Origin: Deltaproteobacteria bacterium
GTDB taxonomy: Bacteria; Desulfobacterota; Binatia; HRBIN30; JACQVA1
Length of the DNA stretch: 42,826 nt
Assembly: GCA_016210005.1 (NCBI GenBank)
Contig: JACQVA010000144.1
Coordinates: 1-42,826 of the forward strand
Reading direction: 5' to 3'
The position numbers were made by a program, and so were the translations under genes. The first letter of the stretch is position 1, and each line of letters begins with the position of its first letter. Positions 30,401 through 38,805 of this stretch are shown piece after piece. The notes under the pieces were generated by a model. The model searched no databases and was not told the DNA's origin. It saw only the letters and a list, made by a program, of their open reading frames with translations.

Positions 30401-31675
30401 TCACGCGCATTGGGCGCAGTCGCAGCCGTCGAGCAGCCGCATGAAGTCGAGGTCGCAGCTCCAGCTGTTACACCGGGCGCAGGGATAGACATGCCCCTGA
30501 CCGTGCATGCGGTGCTCTTTGATCAAGCGGTAGCGTTCGTAGCCCACTCGGATGAAATACTCCGCCGGCGGTTTCGGCCGGCCGTGGTAGGCGGCGCCTT
30601 CGGTGGATTGCCACACGGTGGTGCGCGGCAGGACGCCCTTCTGAAGCAACGTCGCGAAGCACCGCCGCCACGCCTCCAGCCCTTCCTCGGCGTCGCGGAT
30701 GCCGTGGTCGGAAACCGTCTCGACGCCGACCACGAAATTGCTCTGCACGTTGCCGGCGCCGAAGATGCCGACCGCCCGCTCCAACGCCGCCAGACAACTA
30801 TCGCGCCCGATGTAGCGCGACTTCGCCGGCACGATCTCGGGCCACAGGCGCGCCTCCCAGGTGTCCATGTGATGCGCCAGCACGTTGAGGCCGGCGTCCT
30901 TGAGCCGCCGCTGGTCGGCTTCCGCCATGGCGGACACGCAGGCTTCGAAGCAGGCGGCGCTGCCCAACTCGTCGCGTACCGCCTTCAGCGGCGCCAGAAT
31001 CTTGCTGTAGTGCGCCGCCTCCTTGTGCGTGTCGCGCAGGCTGCCCCCGGTGAGCGATACGTGCCGCACGGGGCCGTGCGCCAAGGCACGGCGAAATCCT
31101 TCGGCCCAATGATCGGGGTGCGCCGAGATCGAGTACTCGAAGCCGCGGCGCTGGAAGTCGTCGACGGTCGAGTCGAGGCTGCAATAGCGGCACTGCTCAT
31201 CCGTGCGCGAGTATTCGCAGTAGCGCAGAATGCAGCCGAAGAGGCACGAGCGCGAGAACAGCTGAATGACAGTGGGCAGCAGTTGTCCGTCGCCCAGAGC
31301 CGTCATGTACCAGTCGGGCCGGGGCTCGAAGGCGATCGGCTCGATTTCCTCGCCCTCACGGCACAAGACGTACTGAACGGCGCCGGACTTGCGGATGGTG
31401 TACGGGCTGGTCTTTTCCAACACCAGCTTGACCGGCGTGCCGTCGGCCAGGTCGAACTTCCACGGTACCATCATCATCCGCTCGTCGTCGGCCTTGGGGT
31501 TGTCTGCGTGTACCGGGTTCCACAGCAGGAAGAACGGCAGCGACGAGCCCCCGGCCTCTTCCACTTCGGGCGTGTACTGCACCCCGTCACGCAGCAGCTC
31601 GGTCTTGAGCAGGATGCTGCGGGGAAGGCCGGGGAAGGTGTCGGACAACTGGGCGAGGCGTGCTTGCCCTTGCAT
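30401..31675 (-). CDS. Radical-SAM-like protein, paralog 1
   Basis: 424 aa. It shares with three neighbours an N-terminal block F-P-G-L-P-R-S-I-L-L-K-T-E-L-L-R-D-G, a C153-x8-C162-x2-C165 cluster (C-E-Y-S-R-T-D-E-Q-C-R-Y-C), an L-T-G-G-S-L motif about 50 residues later where radical-SAM enzymes have G-G-E, and R-L-K-D-A-G with W-E-x-R-L-W-P-E-I-V-P. The three cysteines would bind the SAM 4Fe-4S cluster, though the spacing is not the classic C-x3-C-x2-C. The C-terminus is Cys-rich (C-A-R-C...C-D-C-A-Q-C) and may bind a second cluster or zinc. The 51-aa gene 3 bp upstream matches this tail. The reaction is unknown. Confidence 0.75.
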   Translation of the reverse strand: MQGQARLAQLSDTFPGLPRSILLKTELLRDGVQYTPEVEEAGGSSLPFFLLWNPVHADNPKADDERMMMVPWKFDLADGTPVKLVLEKTSPYTIRKSGAVQYVLCREGEEIEPIAFEPRPDWYMTALGDGQLLPTVIQLFSRSCLFGCILRYCEYSRTDEQCRYCSLDSTVDDFQRRGFEYSISAHPDHWAEGFRRALAHGPVRHVSLTGGSLRDTHKEAAHYSKILAPLKAVRDELGSAACFEACVSAMAEADQRRLKDAGLNVLAHHMDTWEARLWPEIVPAKSRYIGRDSCLAALERAVGIFGAGNVQSNFVVGVETVSDHGIRDAEEGLEAWRRCFATLLQKGVLPRTTVWQSTEGAAYHGRPKPPAEYFIRVGYERYRLIKEHRMHGQGHVYPCARCNSWSCDLDFMRLLDGCDCAQCA

Positions 31676-31678
31676 GGG

Positions 31679-31834
31679 TCACTCCACGCCGTCGATCAGC
31701 CGGGCGAAGTCGCGCGGCAGCGTGTAGACGCCGCACTTGTAGCAGCCGGCATCGAGGCCGACGTCGTAAGTCAGGTTGCAGCACTCCGCGATCCGGTCTC
31801 TTTGCGGCACGCTCCGTGGCACCACGCCGATCAT
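31679..31834 (-). CDS. 51-aa Cys-rich protein resembling the radical-SAM C-terminus
   Basis: The ATG at 31834 has AAGGAGG 8 nt upstream, a strong ribosome binding site, and the stop is 3 bp before radical-SAM paralog 1. The product has C-C near residue 18, then G-C-Y-K-C-G-V-Y and D-F-A-R-L-I-D-G. This matches the paralogs' C-terminal C-x2-C...D-F-x-x-L-L-D-G module without any catalytic domain. It could be a free-standing metal-binding subunit or the last piece of a lost paralog. The good start signal favours a real gene. Confidence 0.7.
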   Translation of the reverse strand: MIGVVPRSVPQRDRIAECCNLTYDVGLDAGCYKCGVYTLPRDFARLIDGVE

Positions 31835-31908
31835 GGCTTAGCCCTCCTTTGAACGGTCCCTCGACAGAAACAAGCGCCAACCCCTTGGAGTGCTCCGGTG
31901 TGGAACGT

Positions 31909-31985
31909 GGGAGCTTGCTCCCGCTTTGGCCGCGGGCAGCCGGCCGCCCGATGCCCAGCAGCGAAAAGCGGCGGCAAGCCGCCGC
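31909..31985. repeat. Palindrome pair, second copy
   Basis: gggagc/gctccc (31909-31922) and gcggcggc/gccgccgc (31968-31985) repeat the pair at 29653-29725 with a similar order and spacing. They lie in the 214-bp gap between paralogs 2 and 1, where no gene is visible. Confidence 0.65.
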
Positions 31986-32048
31986 ACTCCACCATGGTGC
32001 GTCCGTACTATCACTGGCCCACGTCTTCTCCGCCGTTACACTCTTTCC

Positions 32049-33344
32049 CTACGCGCAGTCCTCGCACGAGCAGCCGTGGACCAGACGGCGGAAGTCACTG
32101 TCGGTGCTCCAAGCCGAAGCCTTGTACAGATGGTGGCGCATGTAGCCGTAGGTGCCGGCCGCCGCCATCGACTCGTGATGCGCCTGCGCCACTTGCAGGA
32201 AGTATTCGGTCGGCGGCGGCTCCTTGGCCTCCCATGGCGAGCCGACCTCGACTTCCCACTGACTGGTGGAGGGAATGATCTCGTTGGCGAGCAGCCACTG
32301 GAAGCAGCGGCGCCAGGAGTCCACGCCCTCGGCTGGGCTCTGAAAGCCACCCGGCGCCACCATCTCCGGACCGATGACAAAGACGCTGTACACGTGGCCC
32401 TTGCCAAACACCTGGTGACAAGTCCGCAGCGAATCGATCCACATCTGGCGCCCGACGAACTTGTGCTTGCCGGGGACGATCACCGGCCACAGTCGTTCCT
32501 CCCAACAGTCCATGTTCGGGCCGATGTAATCGAGCCCGGCATCCTTCAGCCGTTGCACGGTACCGAGGTCCGGCGGCGGCGTCATGCAGGCGGTGAAGTC
32601 GGTCTTGGCGCGGCACTCTTCACGCACGCGGTTCAGCGCCTCGTACAGACCGACGTAGCGCGCTGACTCCTTGGCGGTGTTAAGCAGGCTGCCGCCGGTG
32701 AAATCGAGATGGCGAATGCGGCCCACCTCGGCGAGCGCGGCGCGGTAGGTCTCGGCGGCGCTGTCGGCCTTCACGGCCAAGTCGTACTCGATCCCTTGGC
32801 GCTGGTACTCCTTGAGGTTGGCGTCGAGGCAGCAGTAGACGCACTGGTCGCCGGACTTGGTGTATTCGCAGTAACGCAGCGCGCAGCCGAGCAGGGCCTC
32901 GCGCGTCCAGGACAAGAACACCGACGCCATCAGCGTCCCGCCAGACGTGCTTTGGAACAGCCAGTCGGTTCTCGGCTCGAAGCTCACCGCTTCGAGCACC
33001 TCGCCGTCGCGCAGGAGCGAGTAGCTGCCGTTGGTCTTGCGGACCTCGTACGGGCTGCTGCGGGAGAAGCGCACGACGACGGGTGTGCCATCACGCAGAT
33101 CGAACTTCCACGGGATGGTGATGAGCTGCTCGCCCGCGGGCGCCTCTTGTGGATTCCAGCGATGGTGCGGATTCCAGATCAGGGAGTGCGGAAAGGTGGT
33201 GGTGCCGGCCGCCTCCAAGTCGCGCGTGTAGCGCGTCCCTTCCCGGAGGATATCCGCCTTGATGACGATGCTGCGCGGAATCGCGGGGAAGGTCTCGCAC
33301 AACTGAGCGATGCGTTCGTGTCCGCGTAATCCACTCACTGTCAT
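32049..33344 (-). CDS. Radical-SAM-like protein, paralog 2
   Basis: 431 aa from ATG 33344 (GGAGAGGAG upstream). The frame is open to an ATG at 33425, whose ATGA overlaps the stop of a micro-ORF, so a 458-aa form is possible. The cluster motif is C159-x8-C168-x2-C171 (C-E-Y-T-K-S-G-D-Q-C-V-Y-C), followed by L-D-F-T-G-G-S-L and L-K-D-A-G-L-D-Y-I-G-P-N-M-D-C-W-E-E-R-L-W-P. Unlike the others it lacks the C-terminal C-x2-C and ends G-C-S-C-E-D-C-A. Part of a minus-strand operon of paralogs 4, 3 and 2. Confidence 0.75.
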   Translation of the reverse strand: MTVSGLRGHERIAQLCETFPAIPRSIVIKADILREGTRYTRDLEAAGTTTFPHSLIWNPHHRWNPQEAPAGEQLITIPWKFDLRDGTPVVVRFSRSSPYEVRKTNGSYSLLRDGEVLEAVSFEPRTDWLFQSTSGGTLMASVFLSWTREALLGCALRYCEYTKSGDQCVYCCLDANLKEYQRQGIEYDLAVKADSAAETYRAALAEVGRIRHLDFTGGSLLNTAKESARYVGLYEALNRVREECRAKTDFTACMTPPPDLGTVQRLKDAGLDYIGPNMDCWEERLWPVIVPGKHKFVGRQMWIDSLRTCHQVFGKGHVYSVFVIGPEMVAPGGFQSPAEGVDSWRRCFQWLLANEIIPSTSQWEVEVGSPWEAKEPPPTEYFLQVAQAHHESMAAAGTYGYMRHHLYKASAWSTDSDFRRLVHGCSCEDCA

Positions 33345-33421
33345 GGGTTGCTCCTCTCCTGCTGGTGAAGTTGGCCGCAGGTGTAGGACGCGGCTGTGGT
33401 GGAAACAATCGGCCGGCGGGT

Positions 33422-33484
33422 TCATTTCTCGTGGTTCGGAAGTACCGGTACGAACGGTTCAGCCGCCGGCGCGTCCTTGCTCAT
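33422..33484 (-). CDS. 20-codon micro-ORF between paralogs 3 and 2
   Basis: Its ATG overlaps the paralog 3 stop (ATGA) and its own TGA overlaps an upstream ATG of paralog 2 (ATGA again), a chain typical of coupled translation. The peptide is 20 aa with two prolines near an aromatic residue (E-P-F-V-P-V-L-P). It may be a coupling peptide, a short substrate peptide, or chance. No independent ribosome binding site was seen. Confidence 0.35.
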   Translation of the reverse strand: MSKDAPAAEPFVPVLPNHEK

Positions 33485-34791
33485 ACGGTGGCCTCCTGCG
33501 AGCGGTCTTCGCTGCCACCGAGCAGCCACTGGAAGTCGGAGTCGGAACTGAGGTAACCGCAGCGGTGACAGGTCGACGAGTAATGCGGCCGCGCGTCGGT
33601 GGGGAAGTACATGCCGTGGCGCGCCAGGATTTTGTGGCGTTCGAGTCCGATGGTGAGAAAGTACTCAGTCGGCGGCGCCTGCCGCGGCTCGTAGAGCGAG
33701 CCGGGCGTGTTGCACCAGATGTGAGTGCGGGATTGGACGCCGCTCTGGGCGCACCACTCGATGCCCTCGAGCACCGACTTGATCCCGTCCGCATAGCTAG
33801 CAAAGCCGTCCGCCACCAGCTCCACGCCGACGACGAACTGGCAGAAGGCGCGGCCACGGCCGAAGCGCGCCACCGCGCCCTCCAGCCGTTCCATCCACTC
33901 CCGACGCCCGATGTGGCGGTTCTTGCCCGGCACGATCTCCGGCCACAAGCGCTCTTCCCACACTTCCATGTTGAAGCAGACCTCATCGACGCCGGCGTCC
34001 TTGAGCCGGTCCTGCCCGTCGTCATCGAGTGCCGCGGACATCACCTGGATGGTGAGATTGGCGCCGCGCTCAGCGCGCACGCGAGCTAGCTGCTCGGCGA
34101 CGCGGGCGTGAATGTCTGCCTCCTTCTGCTGATCGCGCAAGGCGCCGCCCGTTAGCGTAATGTGCCGAATCTCCATCTCGTCGAGCGCGGCGGCGAGACA
34201 CGTGGCGGCCGCCTCGCCCGACATGATGACGTCGTGATAGCCGTCGCCTTTGGCGATATTCTTGCCCGTCGGGTTCAGGCAGCAGAAGCGGCAGATGTCT
34301 TCAGGCTGGTAGTAGGCGCAAAACCGAATCGGGAAGCCGAGCAAGCGATCGGGTGATGACAACACGAAAACGCTGGCCATCTGGCGGCCATCTGCCAGAC
34401 GGCGCGATAACCACTGCGGCCGCTTTTCGAAGCTGATGGGAATGACCGGCTCGTCGCCGTGGCGTAGCCAGAAGGCCCCGTCGTGCTCGCACATCTCATA
34501 CGGGCTGGTGTGGTGGCGGACGAAGTCATAGATGACTTTGGCGGTGATGCCTTCGGGAAAGCTCATGCTGTGCGGCAGCCACGCCCAGTCTTGCCCCACC
34601 AGCGCATCCTCGATGGCGGTGTAGTCTTTGTGCACCTCACGGTCCCAGGGCAGGAACTCCGGGATGGCCCACTTGCCGATGTCGAGCGCCAGCGGCGTGA
34701 AGCGCACCGCCTCGCGCAGCACGTCGGTCTTGATCACGATCGAGCGCGGAATCTCCGGAAACTGGCGGCACAAATCGTCGATGCGGCTCAT
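33481..34791 (-). CDS. Radical-SAM-like protein, paralog 3
   Basis: 436 aa. The N-terminal block is F-P-E-I-P-R-S-I-V-I-K-T-D-V-L-R-E-A. The cluster motif is C158-x8-C167-x2-C170 (C-A-Y-Y-Q-P-E-D-I-C-R-F-C), then H-I-T-L-T-G-G-A-L and R-L-K-D-A-G-V-D-E-V-C-F-N-M-E-V-W-E-E-R-L-W-P. The tail has T-C-H-R-C-G-Y-L-S-S-D-S-D-F, the clearest form of the C-terminal C-x2-C module. It is 22 bp from paralog 4. The divergence among copies suggests distinct substrates or steps, not simple gene dosage. Confidence 0.75.
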   Translation of the reverse strand: MSRIDDLCRQFPEIPRSIVIKTDVLREAVRFTPLALDIGKWAIPEFLPWDREVHKDYTAIEDALVGQDWAWLPHSMSFPEGITAKVIYDFVRHHTSPYEMCEHDGAFWLRHGDEPVIPISFEKRPQWLSRRLADGRQMASVFVLSSPDRLLGFPIRFCAYYQPEDICRFCCLNPTGKNIAKGDGYHDVIMSGEAAATCLAAALDEMEIRHITLTGGALRDQQKEADIHARVAEQLARVRAERGANLTIQVMSAALDDDGQDRLKDAGVDEVCFNMEVWEERLWPEIVPGKNRHIGRREWMERLEGAVARFGRGRAFCQFVVGVELVADGFASYADGIKSVLEGIEWCAQSGVQSRTHIWCNTPGSLYEPRQAPPTEYFLTIGLERHKILARHGMYFPTDARPHYSSTCHRCGYLSSDSDFQWLLGGSEDRSQEATV

Positions 34792-34813
34792 GGGATGCTG
34801 CCCTTTCGCTCGG

Positions 34814-36118
34814 CTATGCGGCCATCGGACTGTGGCCAGCGGGCGCGCTCGCCAGGTCCGCTTCCAGACTCACCGTGCGGCACTTGCGGCAGGTGCTCTG
34901 GAGCAGCGGGACGCGATACTGCCGATACAGCTCGCGCTGCAGCTGCGAGATCTCGAGAAAATATTCCGTCGGCGGCGGCGGGGAGTTCTCCCACGGCGAG
35001 CCCGGCGCCGGCGTCCAAAAGGTGAACCGCGGCAAGACGCCGTGGTCGAGGAAGAAGGTCAAATACTCCCGCATCGACTTGACCGCCGCACTGATGGTCG
35101 GCAGGCCGTGCGGCTGAACCGTCTCGCAGCCGGCGACGACCGTCGTCGTCGACTTCCACGGGCTCAGCAGCTTGGCCGCGCGTAGCATGGCTTGAATCCA
35201 TTCGTCACGGCCGACGTACTTCGCCTTACCCGGCACCAAGACGGGGTAGAGCTTCTCTTCCCACACCTCCAACGGGTGACAAAGCGTGATCTTGCCGCGG
35301 CCGGCCTCGACCACGCGCCGCTGATCGTCTTCGTCGAACGCCTGGGTGATGACGTGCCAGGGCAGCTCGTTGTCGGGGCCGAGCCGCTCCATCATCTCGT
35401 CGAGGAAGCGGACGTAGAGCGACGCCTCCCGCTGCCGATCGAACAATCCACCACCGGTGAGATTGAAATGCGCGACCGGATGCTCCTCGCTTGCGGCCCG
35501 ATAGACTTCGAGCACCCGGTCCACCGTCGGCTTCATCGTCCGTTCGATGCCGAGCTCGCGGGCGTGATCGACCGACGGCACGATGCAGCAGAACACGCAT
35601 TGCTCGTTGGTGTTGAAGTACTGGCAATGGCTCAGCAGCGTGATGGCGAAGATGCAGTTGCGTCCCGCTGTCGACACGATCTTGCACATCGGCGTGCCGT
35701 CGCGCGCGCGGCGCATGAACCACTGCGGCCGCGGCTCGAAGAAGACCTCCTCGACCTCCTCGCCATCGCGGCAGAGCATGTAGCGGGTATCGCCCGGGAG
35801 GATCTTGATCGTGTACGGGCTGTCGGCGGCCAGCTTGACGATCGTGCTGGTGCCGTCGCGCAACTGAAAGAGGCACGGGAGCAGCACCCAGCCTTCGGCG
35901 ACTTCGAGCTTGTCGTCGAGATGGTCGTGGTCCCAGTCGAAGATCATGTGGGTGTGCGGAATCGCCCAGCGGCCGATGACGTTGAGATCGGGAGTCCACG
36001 CCACGCCCTCGCGGAAGGCGTCGGCCTTGACGATGGCGGAGCGCGAAATGCCGGGAAATTGCTCGGCCAGCTGGTTGATGCGCTCACACCCTTTCTTGCC
36101 GTTCTCGGCGCGAATCAT
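34814..36118 (-). CDS. Radical-SAM-like protein, paralog 4
   Basis: 434 aa from ATG 36118, with GAGGAGG 6 nt upstream; the longer frame to 36202 overlaps the epimerase gene and is unlikely. The cluster motif is C165-x8-C174-x2-C177 (C-Q-Y-F-N-T-N-E-Q-C-V-F-C), followed by F-N-L-T-G-G-G-L. The C-terminus has S-T-C-R-K-C-R-T. It is the most divergent paralog and directly follows the epimerase gene by 20 bp, so it is first of the four in the operon. Catalysis by radical SAM chemistry is inferred from motif order only. Confidence 0.75.
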   Translation of the reverse strand: MIRAENGKKGCERINQLAEQFPGISRSAIVKADAFREGVAWTPDLNVIGRWAIPHTHMIFDWDHDHLDDKLEVAEGWVLLPCLFQLRDGTSTIVKLAADSPYTIKILPGDTRYMLCRDGEEVEEVFFEPRPQWFMRRARDGTPMCKIVSTAGRNCIFAITLLSHCQYFNTNEQCVFCCIVPSVDHARELGIERTMKPTVDRVLEVYRAASEEHPVAHFNLTGGGLFDRQREASLYVRFLDEMMERLGPDNELPWHVITQAFDEDDQRRVVEAGRGKITLCHPLEVWEEKLYPVLVPGKAKYVGRDEWIQAMLRAAKLLSPWKSTTTVVAGCETVQPHGLPTISAAVKSMREYLTFFLDHGVLPRFTFWTPAPGSPWENSPPPPTEYFLEISQLQRELYRQYRVPLLQSTCRKCRTVSLEADLASAPAGHSPMAA

Positions 36119-36138
36119 GGTGCCCTCCTCGCTGCCCG

Positions 36139-37155
36139 TTACAGCCCGCGCACGGTTGCCAGGCTCCGTTTGTTGGCGATGTAGCCGTTGTCGCGGAACC
36201 ACCGGATCGTGTCGCGGATGCTGTCCTTGAGATCACGAAAAGCGAGGCCAAGCTCGGTGACCGCCTTCTGGTTGCTGTAATGATACGTCAGGTCGGACAT
36301 CCGCACCCGCGGAATGCTGAGAATCGGGCGGCGGTGGGTGACGTACTGCGACACCAGCGGGGCGACTACACCGATGGGATACAGCAACTGGTGCGGCAAG
36401 CGGAAGCGCGGCGCCGGAATACCCGTGACTTCTTCGATGAGCCGAAAGAAGTCGCGGAAGCTCATGTTCACGTTCCCCAAGATGTAGCGCTCGCCGATGC
36501 GGCCCTTCTCGGCCGCCAGGATGAGACCCTTGGCGCAATCGCGGGCATCGATGAAATTCAACCCGCCGGCGGGATAGCCGAGTACCCGGCGATTGGCGTA
36601 CGCCACCATCAGCTGCCCCGACGGTGATGGGATCGGATCGTTCGGCCCCATCAGAAACGTCAGCGCCACGCTGAGCGCCGGACAGCCGCGCTGTGCCGCC
36701 TTGAGAGTTTCCACGTAGCCGAGGAAGAGCGAGATCTCGGTGTGGTTGGCCAGGTGGAGGAGGTTGAGGACCGACTCCTCGTCGAGCAGCTCGCCGTTGT
36801 GACTGTGGCCGACCGAGGTGACGCCGTTCACGTGGATGAACTTCTCCACCCCGGCGGCGGTACTGGCCTCCATGAAGTGGCGTTGCCCGAGAACGTTGGC
36901 GTCGTACACGTCCTGCGTGCGCTCCGACCAGAACAATGCCCCCACACTGAACACCCACCGGCACCCCTGCACCGCCGCGCGCAACGACGGGGGATCGCGG
37001 AGATCCCCCACCGCCTTCTCGATGTCGAGCCGGTCGATCAACGAGCGGTTACTGCCCGAGCGCACCAAAGCGCGGACGCTATGCCCCTGGGCGAGCAGCT
37101 CCTCGACCAGAGCGTAGCCCAGCAGGCCCGTTGCCCCGGTCACTAGTGCACGCAT
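36139..37155 (-). CDS. NAD-dependent epimerase/dehydratase, HpnA-like
   Basis: 338 aa extended SDR. The Rossmann motif is VTGATGLLGYA (G-x2-G-x2-G). Residues 40-70 (D-I-E-K-A-V-G-D-L-R-D-P-P-S-L-R-A-A-V-Q-G-C) and G-E-R-Y-I-L-G-N-V-N-M-S-F-R-D-F-F follow the pattern of hopanoid-associated HpnA and 3-beta-HSD-like enzymes. The expected catalytic Y-x3-K is not clean: the sequence is Y-V-E-T-L-K, so Tyr and Lys are one residue too far apart. It may reduce a sugar or sterol-like ketone with altered chemistry, or be a binding protein. First gene of the radical-SAM operon; no good ribosome binding site. Confidence 0.75.
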   Translation of the reverse strand: MRALVTGATGLLGYALVEELLAQGHSVRALVRSGSNRSLIDRLDIEKAVGDLRDPPSLRAAVQGCRWVFSVGALFWSERTQDVYDANVLGQRHFMEASTAAGVEKFIHVNGVTSVGHSHNGELLDEESVLNLLHLANHTEISLFLGYVETLKAAQRGCPALSVALTFLMGPNDPIPSPSGQLMVAYANRRVLGYPAGGLNFIDARDCAKGLILAAEKGRIGERYILGNVNMSFRDFFRLIEEVTGIPAPRFRLPHQLLYPIGVVAPLVSQYVTHRRPILSIPRVRMSDLTYHYSNQKAVTELGLAFRDLKDSIRDTIRWFRDNGYIANKRSLATVRGL

Positions 37156-37449
37156 ACGACTACGAGACCGCTGGCGCGGGCGTGCCCGACAATTGATTTG
37201 CGCGCGTCCGTGGATTGAGCCGCCGCAGCGACGAGCGTGGTCATGCTGGGCATTGCTTCCGATTCGCTAATACTGCTTATTACTCCGACCGCGGGATATC
37301 ATGAGGCATGTCATCCGCCGGCATGACGCGACTCACCCGGCGATCGCGCGGCCGGCGGCCAGGTACCCACGGACCAGCCAACGGGGGTTGCCTCGACTGA
37401 CGGGAAGCCGATGTTGACCAGCGCGGTACGTTCTACGGTCTCCGCGGCA
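37156..37449. other. Intergenic region upstream of the epimerase operon
   Basis: 294 bp with no convincing gene. An AT-richer patch around 37275-37305 (ctaatactgcttattactcc on the plus strand) stands out from GC-rich surroundings and is the best place for the operon promoter on the minus strand. I cannot define the boxes. Confidence 0.3.
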
Positions 37450-37890
37450 TCACGCCCCGCCGGGGCCGCCCCGGTCGCGGAAGATGCCGAAGGTGCCGAG
37501 GGCTTTGGCGATCAGCTGGCCGTCTTCGGTGAAGCACTCGCCCTCGACCGCTGCTACGGTGCGGCTTAAGCGCAGTACGCGCGCCTTGGCGAGCAACGCC
37601 GGCTGCCGCGAGAAGGTGACGTAGTTGAGATTGAGCGCGTGCGTCGCCGTGCGGTCGTAGGGGCCGATGTTGCAGGCGACCGCCGCGCCCAGCGCGGTAT
37701 CCAGCAACGCCGAAATCGCCCCGCCAAATACCGCCCCGAAGGGCGAGAACATTGCCGCCGGCACATCCATCCGCATCACCACCTCCTCGGTCGATACGCT
37801 CACTACCTGCATACCCAGCAGCCCGAAGAACGGGGGCATCTCGAGCTCGCGCTCGCGTAGATCCAATGGATGCGGTGGACGGTTCGCCAT
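37450..37890 (-). CDS. PaaI/4HBT-type hotdog thioesterase
   Basis: 146 aa. The motif F-G-A-V-F-G-G-A-I-S-A-L-L-D-T-A-L-G-A-A corresponds to the hotdog active-site helix with its catalytic acid D (the family usually has H-G-G; here F-G-G, so the usual His is replaced). The end has T-E-D-G-Q-L-I-A-K-A-L-G-T-F. Such enzymes hydrolyse acyl-CoA thioesters in the cytoplasm, often aromatic or medium-chain ones. It is divergent from the next gene, with a 93-bp shared upstream region. Confidence 0.8.
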   Translation of the reverse strand: MANRPPHPLDLRERELEMPPFFGLLGMQVVSVSTEEVVMRMDVPAAMFSPFGAVFGGAISALLDTALGAAVACNIGPYDRTATHALNLNYVTFSRQPALLAKARVLRLSRTVAAVEGECFTEDGQLIAKALGTFGIFRDRGGPGGA

Positions 37891-37983
37891 ATGACCTTGA
37901 CGCGCGCGCAGCTTGCCCCGACCGTGTGGTGCTTTGCAAGCGAGTTTGTGGCACCGTGCGAACCCGGTCGGAGAGAGGACAGC

Positions 37984-38763
37984 ATGGGGCGACAGAGATT
38001 ATCGGCGGTCGGCTTAGCCTTGGTCACGGTCATGGCTTTGGCCCGGCCGCAAACCGTGGTGGCGGCGCTCTTGGACGGGCTGTTCGCCAAACCCAGCTGG
38101 ACCGTGGTCACACAACGCTCGCGCACGGGTCTGCTGGCGGCCGGGCACCCACTCGAGACCGTGACCACCTATCTTACCGACGACCACGTGATCCAAGACC
38201 GCCCCGCCCGTCGCACCATCGTGGACCTGCGAAAGCAGACGATCACCTTCATCGATAAGGAGAATCTTGCCTACGGGGTTGCCGGCTTCGCCGAGCTACG
38301 CCAGGCCCTGGCTGCAGCCGATGCCCGCCGCGATCAAGATACCACCTATCAGCGCCTGGCAGCTCCGAGCCGCGCCTTCCAGCCGCAGCTCACGGACGAG
38401 ACCGCCAACATCGCCGGCCAGCGCGCCCGCAAGTATCGCGTGATGCGGGGTGCGGCGACCACGGACATCTGGATGAGCAGTGACCTCGATGTACCCGCCG
38501 CCGTCAAGCAGTGGGCCGATATGGATACCGTGCTGGCTCCGTCGGGTTCGGCGGTGATGGCCGAGCTGTCGAAGTTGGATGGCCTGCCGCTGAAGACGGA
38601 GAGTTGGGTGCTGCTGGGTGAGCAGAAGCAAGGGCTACTGGTCGAGGCTAGCGAGATCCGTCAGGCCGGGCCACCGGCTTCGATGATCAACGTGCCAGCG
38701 GGGTATCGTACGGTTGACTGGCGCCAGCTGGTGTGGCCCGGGCGCGCCGGCGTGCGGCCGTAA
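37984..38763 (+). CDS. Secreted protein of unknown function
   Basis: 259 aa from ATG 37984, which has GGAGAGG 5 nt upstream; the frame is open further back but that part overlaps the thioesterase gene. A signal peptide is clear (L-S-A-V-G-L-A-L-V-T-V-M-A-L-A-R-P, cleavage near A-A). The mature part is mixed alpha/beta with D-L-R-K-Q-T-I-T-F-I-D-K-E-N and R-K-Y-R-V-M-R-G, resembling periplasmic DUF4412-type proteins. That resemblance is weak. No cysteines in the mature part, and no catalytic motif is visible. A gene for a transketolase C-terminal half follows by 42 bp. Confidence 0.7.
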   Translation: MGRQRLSAVGLALVTVMALARPQTVVAALLDGLFAKPSWTVVTQRSRTGLLAAGHPLETVTTYLTDDHVIQDRPARRTIVDLRKQTITFIDKENLAYGVAGFAELRQALAAADARRDQDTTYQRLAAPSRAFQPQLTDETANIAGQRARKYRVMRGAATTDIWMSSDLDVPAAVKQWADMDTVLAPSGSAVMAELSKLDGLPLKTESWVLLGEQKQGLLVEASEIRQAGPPASMINVPAGYRTVDWRQLVWPGRAGVRP

Positions 38764-38805
38764 CCCGGTTTATCTTTGCCTCGATCGAGGTTAGAAGGGG
38801 ATCCC

